24,448 nt of DNA. Source: Sphacelaria rigidula (lineage: Eukaryota; Phaeophyceae; Sphacelariales). The notes under the pieces were generated by a model. The model worked only from the letters and a program-made list of their open reading frames with translations. It made no database searches and was not told the origin of the DNA. Positions 1 through 8,822 of the stretch are shown here, one piece after another. A program made the position numbers and the translations under genes. The stretch spans positions 1 to 24,448 of the forward strand of contig CAXNAA020000203.1 in the NCBI GenBank assembly GCA_964200075.2. The letters are read 5' to 3'. Numbering within the stretch: position 1 is the stretch's first letter; each line of letters begins with the position of its first letter.

Positions 1-71
1 TCTCGAAAGGGATGCGTGGTCAATGATCACACGACTAAGGCAAGCAACAAATGAGTACGCCCCCCCCCCCC
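1..71 (+). mobile_element. 3' end of a LINE with poly-C tail (copy A)
   Basis: This stretch matches the last coding bases and 3' tail of the larger LINE at 5491-8051. Both share the pattern GGTCAATG-TCA followed by ACTAA-GCAA-CAACAAA and then a C run. Here the run is 12 C (60-71). The last readable codons correspond to the same C-terminal residues as in the larger copy. The element enters from outside the window, so its 5' part is not visible. A 7 bp hairpin (75-92, stem CGTAGGA, loop TGAC) follows immediately. The assignment rests on within-window alignment with two other copies. Confidence 0.75.
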
Positions 72-232
72 TATCGTAGGATGACTCCTACGTATGTGTT
101 CGCAGTCTCAATTATTCTCAAGGGGGTGCTGGCCCAACTCGAAGATATCGTGTAGGTGTTGTGATATTTGTCCCAAAAACCCCACGTCCCTCAGTCGTGG
201 CACAACTCTTGTAGAATCTTGCGCAGTAATTT

Positions 233-284
233 GACTGGTTGGTTGGTTGACCGACCGATTGATCGATTGACCGATCGATTGGTT
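233..284 (+). repeat. RRYY tetranucleotide repeat (13 units)
   Basis: Thirteen consecutive tetramers all obey G-(A/G)-(C/T)-(C/T): GACT, GGTT three times, GACC twice, then GATT, GATC, GATT, GACC, GATC, GATT, GGTT. The purine/pyrimidine phase never breaks over 52 bp although the bases vary. The reverse-strand open frame through it, rich in Asp, Gln and Ser, is an artefact of the repeat. Confidence 0.75.
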
Positions 285-872
285 GTGTGTCGCACATCAA
301 CTCCCCCTTCAGGTATCTAGCCGTCGTCGCATGATGGGCGCACCTGAGATAAACATAACGGAAGCACTTGCCAAAGAACAGTGAAGAACGCAGAAAGGAA
401 GAATAGATAGAAAAACCCAGAGTAAACTGAGAAAAAACAGAGACAGAGAATAACTGGAAAGGCCGGCCTCTGCAATGACTTGAGGTGGGAAAAGTCTTGC
501 GCCAACGTACATGCACTCATATCCTATGGAAGAAACTACAAGCCTTGAGGACAGATTATTATTATTAGATTACGGGCTGTACATGTTTTCCACACTGTTC
601 TAGGGTGTGAGCTCTCACTCATGAACCCTACGGAAGCGAGGCACACAAACTGTGACTTGCATACACCGAAAGGAGCACACACACGTAGCGAGAGAGAGAT
701 GGGAAGGAAAAGAGAGAACAGAGAAGACAAAGACAATGGAAATGATTAAACTTTGTATCCTACACAACATTTAATGTCAGGACAATAGGTCGGTGGTGAT
801 ATGATGACGGGTTCGGTAGGTTTCTAGACTTCCCCTTCTTCCCCCGGTACTCTAATGCATCGCGGAATAGAC
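285..872. other. No gene recognised; purine-rich tracts
   Basis: The plus strand is strongly purine-rich around 366-460 and 685-740 (GA-rich). Short reverse-strand frames here are Ser/Phe/Leu-rich and are explained by that composition. No splice-bounded exon, RNA gene or transposon end was recognised. Confidence 0.5.
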
Positions 873-1276
873 GCACACGCGGCCATTCAGCTACCCCCAT
901 AAACATCCTCTATCGTGATTTTCATCCTCTCGAGAGCAAAGCGACCCTCTGGAGGATAAAAATACCCTCTAGAGGGAACTTCATACTCAGTTCCGGTCAT
1001 AAAACGAATCCTCTGGAGGGCATCTGATGCTCCAGTGACTTCTGAGGTCTGAATCCCTCGAGAGTAACAAAAAATATGGTGCCCTGGAGGGCTGCGCATC
1101 CTCCAAATTCCTCTAGAGGGTGCGCGGCCCTCCAGAGTCCAATCAAGCCTCTGGAGGCGTTCGACCCCACCCCTCTGGAGGGCCGCGCACCCGCTAGAGG
1201 CCTTTAATTCCTCTGGAGGCTCGAAAAGATGACCAGAACAGAGTATTTTTGGGGGTAGCCGAATGGCCGCGTGTGC
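873..1276. mobile_element. MITE-like element with 27 bp TIRs and internal phased palindromes
   Basis: The left end (873-899) begins GCACACGCGGCCATTC and ends GCTACCCCCA. The right end (1250-1276) is its inverse complement with one mismatch. The 404 bp interior has no credible coding frame. It contains about twelve copies or half-copies of a 10-12 bp near-palindrome, CCTCTNGAGG, for example at 925-937, 944-957, 965-976 (perfect CCCTCTAGAGGG), 1009-1020, 1053-1065, 1082-1091, 1110-1120, 1128-1137, 1147-1158, 1170-1182, 1191-1201 and 1209-1220. Many neighbouring centres are about 20 bp apart. No clear target-site duplication is visible (left flank ATAGAC, right flank TTATCA), so the superfamily is unassigned. 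A non-autonomous DNA transposon is the simplest reading. Confidence 0.8.
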
Positions 1277-2218
1277 TTATCACAGAAAGGGTTGCTGGCT
1301 GTTATGTACCACATGCATATTCATCTCAACCTTGACGTGCAGCAGCAGCGACCTATGGGAGTTCTTGTAAGGTCGCGATACTGACGTGGATACATATGGT
1401 ACAGATGAAGGCGCCCACTTTGTTAGCATAATGCAACACTATATTTAATACATAGATCACTACTTAGCCTTGCGACAAGTTAGGCCATGACGTCTTGACT
1501 GCAAACGCGCTACACGTCGATCCGTAAGCATCCAAGAGGGAACTCGTGATACGAGAGGTATTGGGTTCACGCTATACGTGTGGATCGTGTGTGTCGGGGT
1601 TCTATGTGCTGTTTGTGGGCGGTTTAATAAAAGGATTTGGCATAATACGCTGAAACTGGGGTATGAAATATGCTTGGCAGTAGTAATCGACATCACAGAA
1701 ATTTCTCTTCAACAGGAACTGCGCCACTCAGCATCAAGGGTGTGTCTTGGCAAAAATAATGGCATCCGAATTACGATCGAAAATAAATAGAAAGCTGTGA
1801 TAGCCCCACTGCTCTGAACCGCAACCTACTGCTTTCGAATTTTCGAGCACGAGGAAAGTTTATGCATTTTATGGAGTGTTGTCTTGATAAAAAACAAAAT
1901 CGCATCGAAATAAAAGTGCTGCGACTGGCTGCTTCCCTGATCCGCAACAAAAGTGCTCGTATTTATTAACCCCAGAAAGATTCCAATTCTCGCCTGAATT
2001 CGAAAAGTTGAACCGCATTCAGCGAACGACAGAAAACAAGATCCAACAAGGAGCGTAGGAACAGATAGCGATCGCCTTCTGTGAAATCCCAGCGTATATC
2101 AATTTTGTCCCACCGCGTTTTGGAACGGCTCAGTTCGATTCATCATTGAGGTTTGGATTGTTGTTCGCAACGTTGACGCTCCCCGTGAACCCAATCCGCA
2201 ATATCGGAACTAGAAATC
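1277..2218. other. No gene recognised; possible fragment of a TIR element end
   Basis: No convincing gene. At 1774-1806 the sequence CGATCGAAAA followed by AAAGCTGTGATAGCCCC loosely resembles the right end of the element at 2368-3188, which may mean a decayed relative. The words AAAAGTGCT at about 1912 and 1949 also recall that end. Open frames here are short and unrecognised. Confidence 0.35.
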
Positions 2219-2367
2219 AATTTAGATTTAGATTCGGATGTAGATTTGGATTTAAATTTGGATTTGGATTCCGATTAGGATTTCGATTCGGATTTCGATT
2301 TCGATTTGGATGTGGATATAGATTTAGGCTTACATTTGGATTTAGATTTAGGTTTAGGTTTAGGTTT
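2219..2367 (+). repeat. Degenerate hexamer array (GATTTA/GATTTG/GATTTC), left part
   Basis: About 25 units of a 6 bp motif, mostly GATTTA, GATTTG or GATTTC with point variants, ending in four TTTAGG units. The apparent protein of alternating Phe, Arg and Gly is a product of the repeat. The array is cut at 2368 by a TIR element and resumes on the same strand at 3189. Confidence 0.85.
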
Positions 2368-3188
2368 AGGGCCTGTCTCAGCACTTTTCTTTCGATCGAA
2401 AAAATGAGGCGGTGGAATTGATTTGAGCGAAAATATCTCGTTTTGATGCAGTTGAGTTCGGATGGATTTTATGCTTTCGATCGAAAAAATATAGCGAAAA
2501 TCGTGAAACGGTACATAGTCACTCGTGAACAGTTCAGACAGTCTGTACTGTTTGAACTTCTCGCAAGCAGGGTGTCTTGAGTGCGTGCGTGCGTGTTTCG
2601 TGCAGGAGGATAAACAGGAGAAGCGGGCAACGTGCAGTGCAGACAGTCCAGGACTATCACTTCTCTCTGCTTACAATGCGACGTGAAAAGGACTTGAGCA
2701 ACGTGCAGTCTTGTAATGCCTGCACTGTCCATGAGCGTGCACGCAACTCGGTTGCCCACCGTACCACGCGGTTCCGTCCCTGATGCCTACCATGAGAGAA
2801 GATGCGCCAGTTTTCGTCAACAAAAAATAGACAAAGCACGCCCGACTATTGCAGTGTATATACCCCTGTGCTCAACTCCTGCTCTGTGCTGCAGGGTTGC
2901 GGTGGTAGCTGAGAATGAGTTGGATGGAGCTTCCATGGTCCTGTGAACAGGTGTTATTTGGCGTGGTGGTTCGTAAGATAGGAGTCAAGTGCTGCTGTGT
3001 GCCCTTCGAACGCATATTTTCGATCGAAAACGATTATTTTTACCTCGTTGCATTCTTCTCCGCGCGCCGCTAATTATAATTTTGAGTTACAGCCTTCAAG
3101 AAACACATTTGCGGTGGATCTGTCAGATCGACAGAAAAAAAATCGACCACACTCCTGCGATCGAAAAAAAAGTGCTAAGATACGCCCT
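2368..3188. mobile_element. 821 bp TIR element inserted in the hexamer array
   Basis: The left end reads AGGGCCTGTCTCAGCACTTT, then a C, TTT and CGATCG. The inverse complement of the right end reads AGGGCGTATCTTAGCACTTT, then a T run and CGATCG. About 26 of the first 30 positions agree. The palindrome TTTCGATCGAAA, or its core, occurs twice near each end (2390, 2475, 3017, 3158), as expected of subterminal binding sites. Both flanks are GATTTA-type repeat on the same strand, so the element split an existing array. The AGGGC terminus is hAT-like in style, but an 8 bp duplication cannot be proven because the target is itself repetitive. No transposase frame was recognised, so it is probably non-autonomous. 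Confidence 0.7.
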
Positions 3189-3242
3189 CAGATTTAGATT
3201 TAGATTTAGGATTAGATTTAGGATTAGATTGGATGTAGATTT
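3189..3242 (+). repeat. Hexamer array, right part
   Basis: Units of GATTTA with GGATTA variants continue the array at 2219-2367 on the same strand after the inserted element. The split suggests one original array of roughly 200 bp. Confidence 0.75.
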
Positions 3243-4054
3243 TCTCCAAGACACTCGAATCAAGTACCCACTGAAGTCGAAGATAAATATGGAGGCCAAT
3301 ACGGGTAAGCAGATGTGACATGTGGGTATATAAGTGCTCCATGCTCTTCCGCATTTTGTATCGTCGGTTTGACGATACTTCGATTGTTTTCCGCAAAGGT
3401 TTCACCTCCGTGGAATCAACTCGCCTTGTGGAAGTCGAAATTTCATCGCGATTTCGAATCCAACGTTTTGCCGAAACATGCCGCGAGCGTCATGTCGTGC
3501 GACTCGTTCTTACTGACCAATGAATAGAAAAAGGAGGGCATGTCTACAGCTTCTGGCATAGAACACGGATGGTGCCAGTCCGATGAATGGGAACATGTAG
3601 GCCAGCTTTATTCGCGTTTTTTTCAGATAAATAGCACAAAACCCCCTTGTTGCCATTCGTGACTGAAGGGGTTAGACTCACCCGAAGGAAACACTATTGC
3701 TACAAATACACGTGTCGGGCAACATTACCGAACGGGAGAGAATACACTTATACAACCGATAGCTTCATCGTTGAGTCATTGTAAAGTTGGCAATGGCATG
3801 CACCTTTACACTGACCGTACAGCTGTGTACTGCACTCTCTACAAGTTAAACGCTATCGACGTTTTCGGATTCCCGTCTCGACACATGTGGCGAAACACAG
3901 CGAAAAATATTGTCAAGCAAACATACCCGAAAAATATGCATCTTGGTTACTACCGTAGCGGCACACCTCAGCAATAGCATGTTCAGCAAGCGGACATTTG
4001 ATCATTGAACCAGCGAGCGGTCACTATTCACACGTCAACCTTTCCGTTCACGAT
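3243..4054. other. No gene recognised
   Basis: Only short overlapping frames with no recognisable motif. No TIR, RNA gene or tandem repeat was found. Confidence 0.4.
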
Positions 4055-4127
4055 CGATCATGCCGGGACTCGAACCGCATATATTTTGTGAAGGGAGCGA
4101 GCAGTTTATCCATTGCGCTCACTTCTT
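4055..4127 (-). mobile_element. tRNA-like fragment (SINE head or tRNA pseudogene)
   Basis: On the minus strand an A-box-like GAGCGCAATGG (4110-4120) and a B-box GGTTCGAGTCC (4066-4076) are 44 bases apart, the tRNA spacing. The A region resembles the GCGCAATGGATAA of Arg-type tRNAs. The acceptor and T stems do not pair properly, so this is not a working tRNA. It is best read as a tRNA-derived SINE piece or a pseudogene. It does not match the SINE family at 11059 and 23537 beyond the promoter boxes. Confidence 0.5.
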
Positions 4128-4151
4128 CAATGGGTAAACTGTTCGATTCCT
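4093..4151. repeat. Foldback overlapping the tRNA-like fragment
   Basis: CAGTTTATCCATTG (4102-4115) is mirrored by CAATGGGTAAACTG (4128-4141) with one G/T-type mismatch. The pairing extends outward with gaps to about 23 bp per arm around a 12 base loop. The right arm reads GTTCGATTCC on the plus strand, itself B-box-like, so the two arms may be opposed pieces of the same tRNA-derived sequence. Confidence 0.7.
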
Positions 4152-5475
4152 GAACATGGTCAGCGTGTTCACTGCGGAAAAGCGTAATCACGGGCAACCT
4201 TTCTCCGTGCGGCATAGCTCCTGGGCCATGCAGTTTCGATCACTGACATTCCTTGTGGTTTGACGTCTTATTGCATCTTGAGCATCCGATCAATGAGGTT
4301 AAATGCTGAATTCTGTGCTGCTCACGGTATGCAAACATACTTCTTCATGGATACGGGGACGAATGACCTCATATACTCAAGAACCGAATCAGCCTGCCGT
4401 AGAAATTGACCACTCGTTTCATCGCTCCTACCTAACTCCGGCTGGAAAGCGAGACTTTGGCTGTAGTCGTGGCTGGGTTTAGTCGTAGAAAACCTTGGTA
4501 CATCGCACCGAGGTGTGTGCTTACTCGACGACACCACGTATTCTGTCATAGAGTACCGCTTTTCATTAACACCGTGGAGCTACACCAGCTGCTGTAGTTT
4601 GTGGCAAACCATCCGTTCTTGACGCTGACGACCGGTATTTCGTGGACTGCTTACAACCATTGAGTACGGTAGGCTTCATTGCTATGCATATCCTCGAGAA
4701 TCTGATGCCAATTCTGGTACCCATAATGTCCGCGCCCACATGCCCCGGCTCTTTCCAATCCCCCCGGTACGATCTAAACTCGTCCGAGCGCCATTCCGAA
4801 ACTCTCTATCTGTCAATTTCTTACCCTGATACTGTGAAAAATGCAGGCACGCACGTTCTCAAGCTTACCATGTCCGCAGCTAGAGGTTGGGAAACTTGCT
4901 CCCCTGGAGCTCGATCAACGTAGCCCGAGGGGCTCAATGCGTCGTCTCAACGGCCGCTCCCAAAGTCCATGCGGTATGGGCCTAACGGATCGGCGCGAAG
5001 GTCCACCGGAGGTACATACGGCCATTTGGTTTTGGGGGGGGGGGCTCTAGCCTAGCACTGTGTCGCTGGGTATGTTTGTGCGTCATTTACGGCTTCGGAT
5101 GCGCGGATCCCGGGTGATCTCGGGCGAATTCAGGTCCGACCACGGACGTGTGCTCTGTTCCATCGTGGTGGAAGACCCACGGTTATTGTCGACAGCGACA
5201 CAGGCATCGTCATTGGTACCTTCGATCGTACCACGTCGAAAGCACCCTGGTGTAGTCGTATTTGCCCATCTATTCTTGTTGCTAGCCACCGTCACACACT
5301 CTGTTTAGGGTGTACGTTTACTCACGGTAAACGCTCGTGTCAAAGAAGCCGGCGCGCATGCATGGGTAAGTGCGAACTCGGTAGAAGTGGTGCGCAACCA
5401 CACCTATGCTGCTCGTGAAACCACCCGCCTGGCACACATACGGGTGGGTCTCACGTTATGAAGAAGACCCTCTGC
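4152..5475. other. No gene recognised; poly-G run at 5034-5044
   Basis: Frames of 70-93 residues at 4642-4923 and 5060-5308 show no family motif and no supporting splice signals. An 11 G run at 5034-5044 would be a poly-C tail on the minus strand, but no LINE-like sequence was found next to it. Confidence 0.4.
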
Positions 5476-5490
5476 TCCCGGAACGATCCG
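5476..5490. repeat. Target-site duplication, left copy
   Basis: TCCCGGAACGATCCG here is repeated exactly at 8053-8067, just after the poly-C tail of the LINE. A 15 bp exact direct repeat bounding a truncated LINE is the expected mark of target-primed insertion. Confidence 0.88.
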
Positions 5491-8030
5491 GATCCCGGTA
5501 TGGGCAAAGACGAAATGCAGAGGCATCAAAACGGAAGATAGTGGTTCACAAGAATTGCAGAGAGAGGTTGGACACAAGAGAGGAAGTAAATGAGTGTGTG
5601 GCTCAACTCAAGAACAGAAAGGCAGCAGGGGCGAACGAAACATTTAATAAATTTATGAAGCACGGGAGTACGGTTTTGGTTACCGTGGGAATCTGGGAAA
5701 CCAAGTACATACGCAAGAGGTGGAGAGAAGGAGTAGTAGCAAAACGTTTCAAAAAAGCAACCCAGAATAGCGCGGGGAATTTTAGAGAGATGACGCTACT
5801 ATTGTAAGCACGGGAGGGACAACAATCTGTGAGATTCTTAACGGCAGAGCGGAAACGATGGTAGAGAAGGAAGAAAATCAGCGAGAGACAAGTAGGGTTT
5901 AGGCCAAAACGTAGCCAGATACACCATGTGTACTATCAGGTAAGACTATTCAAGGCACTGTAGGAAAGACGTGGAGCTAACAATTGGTTGCTTCGTTCGA
6001 GACGTACAGAGAGCCTATTTAACAGTATGGAAAAATGGGTTGTGGAAAAACATGTGGGAAACCGGGATCAGAGGAAATATGTGGAGAATGGTGAGAAGGA
6101 TGACAGTATGTAAGAGCCGATCATCGATGTTGAGAATGAGGCTTTTCATTGAGGATGAGAACCCATAGGATTCAAATAGTCGTATCCATACCAAATCTTC
6201 GAAATATGGCTCCGTTCCTTCACTTACTGGTAGCTATCGACAACTGCTACACGCCCTACAAAGTCGGGGTGAAAAACCAACTTCGGGAAATTTCGACCAT
6301 CTAATCGGATCACTTAATTTTGGGCCCCAAAATGTTTTCTTCATCTAGGACCCCAATATTTCGGTTTTCGAGATTCAAATTTGTAGAGCGTGTAGCAGTT
6401 GTCAATAGCTACCAGTAGGTGAAGAAACGGAACCATGTTCCGAAGATTTGGTGTCGATAGAAAGTTCATCCAATTGGTACTCATCCTCAATAAAAAGCTC
6501 CATCCTCAATTTCGATGGTCGGCTGTTGTGTGGGGGAAGTGCGATAATGCCGGTTGGCGAAATATCAAACAATGTTGCTATTTTACAAGGAGTTGCACAA
6601 GCGTGAGCGTTGTCACCCACCCTATTCAAGGTAGTCATTAATGCAATAATAGTAGCAGTAGAAGCAGCAAAGCAAGGAGTTCGGGTGGTAAAGATACGGC
6701 ATTGAGATTGATGTTTGCGGATGGTTTCGCGGGGAATCAGGAACACCAGAAGAATCCAGAAACAGATAGAGAAGGCGCTACAATACGCTAGGAAATGGCA
6801 AATGGCAACGATCGCAAAAACATGCGCGGTACTTGTATGTAACGAAGATCACAAAAAATCTGGTAGAGTTCAAATGTAAGTGGGGAGCGGAGGAACTGCC
6901 GATCGTAGACCAGTATACATACCTTGGCGTAGATATCTCAAAAACTATTCTTGGGATGCACATATAAATAGAATAAACAAAAGGATAAGGCATATAGAGC
7001 TCTATGGACGAGACGGATGTGATCCTGAGGGACTCGCGCCTCGATCCTGGGATTGAGATATATATTCTGACGAATGTGACTGTACTGAAGCTAGGATATG
7101 CAGAAGATATATGGGAAGGGGACGCGAAGTAGGGGTACCAGCTGGACACAGTACAGATGACAGCTGCAAAGAAAAAGCTTGGATGCTCAAAAGCGACGAG
7201 AAATACAGTATTGAGATCAGATTTGGGAATGTACCACTTGAAATAGATGAAGACCGGAGAAGGTTTGAAACGGCAATTTAACTTAAGGAGCATGCCAAGA
7301 AACCATGTCAAGCCACAGTTCATAGGGCTGCATGGAAGAAAGTAACGGAAGGGTATCTGGAATAAGGTGGGATGGCGTGGTCGAGAAAATATAGAAGGAT
7401 ATAGGAGGAAACCAAGACGAGAGAATGACCATAGGTGAATGTCGTGTATACAAGATAAACGTAGAATCGTGATAGAAATAAGGAGAAAACAATCACCAAG
7501 GTGGAAGGTAGACGGGGAAGAGCACCTGAAGATACTTGTGGGGTTGGCAGGAGGGATAGGGATGAAGACATATCTGCACGGCCCAATGGACTACGCGGAA
7601 AATTGAAAGTGCGATTTCGGATGGGGCACCTGGAACTGTTAGAAAGAAGCAAGAAGTACACCAATAGTCGGGGGGAAAAGCAAACAAATGCACAGGATTG
7701 CTCCTGTGGTGAAAACAAATAGAGAGTAGAACTCATACACACGAGAGAGGACGAGACGTGTCAGAGGGAGAAATGTGGGAAGTAAACGCAGGCGGCATGA
7801 AATCGTTTGGTACATCAGATATTAGTGAGAAAACGATCGCTATGGTAGGAGATAGATGGTGGACACAGACAGTGCAACACGAAAGGAATAAGACTCGTGA
7901 AGCTTTGTGCAATGTGTGGAAGAAGTTTAATGGGCCCAATGGTGGAAGGTGTCGCTGGGAGTAGGAACGGTACTACGTCTCGACATAAGTGGACGCGTGT
8001 TCAGTGGTCAAATGACTAATGCAACCAACA
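5491..8030 (+). pseudogene. Broken reverse transcriptase ORF of the LINE
   Basis: Reverse transcriptase pieces appear in order in different frames. LKNRKAAGAN (5607-5636) is the KA-G-motif region. NFREMTLL near 5778-5804 is the usual N-Y-R-I-L block. GFRPKRSQIHH lies near 5890-5940. FVRDVQRAYLTVW near 5995-6033 is motif A, with Leu where the usual second Asp of DxxKAYD stands. FADG (6714-6725) replaces the catalytic FADD. LPIVDQYTYLGVDIS lies near 6895-6940. Further on are a Cys-rich DCSCGENK (about 7697-7720) and DRWWTQT near 7851-7871. Stops and frameshifts are frequent, and the ORF is also split by a MITE at 6115-6524. The protein cannot be functional. Confidence 0.85.
6115..6524. mobile_element. 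Foldback MITE nested in the LINE (copy 1)
   Basis: About 410 bp whose two halves are inverted copies. The left arm starts AGCCGATCATCGATGTTGAG; the inverse of the right arm starts AGCCGACCATCGAAATTGAG. The arms stay similar for well over 100 bp, sharing CATTGAGGATGAG, CACCAAATCTTCG and TAGCTATYGACAACTGCTACACG-type words. It interrupts the reverse transcriptase frame between MTVCK and the codons that continue SAIMPVGEIS. The LINE codons on each side appear to overlap by about nine bases (6106-6114 and 6526-6534, 5 of 9 identical), possibly a diverged 9 bp target duplication. A related copy lies at 19133-19804. Confidence 0.85.
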
Positions 8031-8052
8031 AAATAGTCCCCCCCCCCCCCCG

Positions 8053-8067
8053 TCCCGGAACGATCCG
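8053..8067. repeat. Target-site duplication, right copy
   Basis: Exact repeat of 5476-5490 (TCCCGGAACGATCCG), separated from the last tail C by one G. Confidence 0.88.
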
Positions 8068-8705
8068 TGTGTGTAGCGTACCCAATGCTCAGGACTCGTG
8101 GACTTGCGATTCCTGCATTGATATGGTTTCTGTTACTCTCGCCAAGTTCTAAAGATCAGTCTTATCTTCTGTATTCATTAGCGGGGAATACCGGACTCCA
8201 CAGTCGAAGCCGAGGAGTGCGCTATCTTGGTACTTCTTGAATACGCAATACCTACACTTGGGCGTTGTAATGTGGCATTTCACATCGCCTACTCGCGTTC
8301 CCGGGCAACTACGTTTGTACAAAAGGCCATTTTGCTGACGCTTATTTTGCTCATGTATTGATGAAACAGATTGGCTTGTCGCTGCCTTCTGACAATGGCT
8401 CGAGCGCACGGAGTCTGTCTCCTCGGCTTCCTGCCATGAAGGCACCACCATCACCACGAAACGTGAGATTAGTTTATTGGGTGGGAGAACACTCTCGATG
8501 TGTGATTTTCCGCGTTCGCAGCCTACACGACCTCCTTTTCTCCCCGTGACCTCCGATGGTGAGACACTCATAAGACAGTGTGTAGTCCGCGTCTATTTCT
8601 GGAAGTGACGATACCAGAAACTGAAGCGACTCATTCGAGCTTGTCATCCATATGCAACATGACCAGTCCGCCTCGGGCCGAACACATCACGAAGCTTCCT
8701 GCCTG
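8068..8705. other. No gene recognised; one 140-codon minus-strand frame
   Basis: An ATG-started frame on the minus strand covers 8149-8571. It has a Cys pair (PKCRYC) and is Ser/Lys/Arg-rich, but it matches no family I recognise and lacks supporting signals. I treat it as possibly fortuitous. Confidence 0.3.
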
Positions 8706-8822
8706 GTGATTGAGTGCGAGCCTGGTCCGGAGGAAACCCGGCGTGCTCCGTCCTGTCTTTGTACGTATGCGAGGTCAATGGTCATATGACTACGTCGAGC
8801 GAGATCATGAGTACACCCCCCC
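8706..8822 (+). mobile_element. LINE 3' tail with short poly-C (copy C)
   Basis: The sequence TGCGAGGTCAATGGTCATAT, ending ATCATGAGTACA plus seven C (8816-8822), aligns with the tails at 1-71 and about 7950-8051. Upstream similarity (GGAG, GTGCTCCGTC) reaches back to about 8727 and possibly 8706. It is either a very short truncated insertion or a remnant. The left boundary is approximate and no duplication was found. Confidence 0.65.

Larger units (their letters stand above)
5491..8051 (+). mobile_element. 5'-truncated LINE (non-LTR retrotransposon) with poly-C tail
   Basis: A decayed non-LTR retrotransposon in sense orientation. It starts inside the reverse transcriptase region and ends in 14 C (8038-8051). 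Exact 15 bp direct repeats flank it. Its 3' end matches two other tails in the window (1-71, 8706-8822). A foldback MITE occupies 6115-6524, so the LINE sequence itself is about 2.15 kb. No endonuclease region remains, consistent with 5' truncation at insertion. The clade cannot be fixed from this fragment. The poly-C tail in place of poly-A is its most distinctive trait. Confidence 0.88.

Noticed and set aside
75-377. CTACGATAG beside C runs at both window ends
   Set aside because: The 9-mer is followed by G on one side and C on the other, so the contexts differ; chance is likely.
925-1220. CRISPR-like array
   Set aside because: The repeats are 10-12 bp self-palindromes with irregular short gaps inside a TIR element; there are no long conserved repeats or uniform spacers.
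2347-2371. Four TTTAGG units resembling telomeric repeat
   Set aside because: They grade into the GATTTA-type array as variants, so an interstitial telomere is not needed to explain them.
2146-2421. Open frame encoding alternating Phe, Arg and Gly
   Set aside because: It is a translation of the GATTTA-type hexamer array and its edge, not a gene.
6778-7742. Long minus-strand frames over the LINE
   Set aside because: These are antisense shadows of the purine-rich LINE coding strand, rich in Ser, Phe and Leu.
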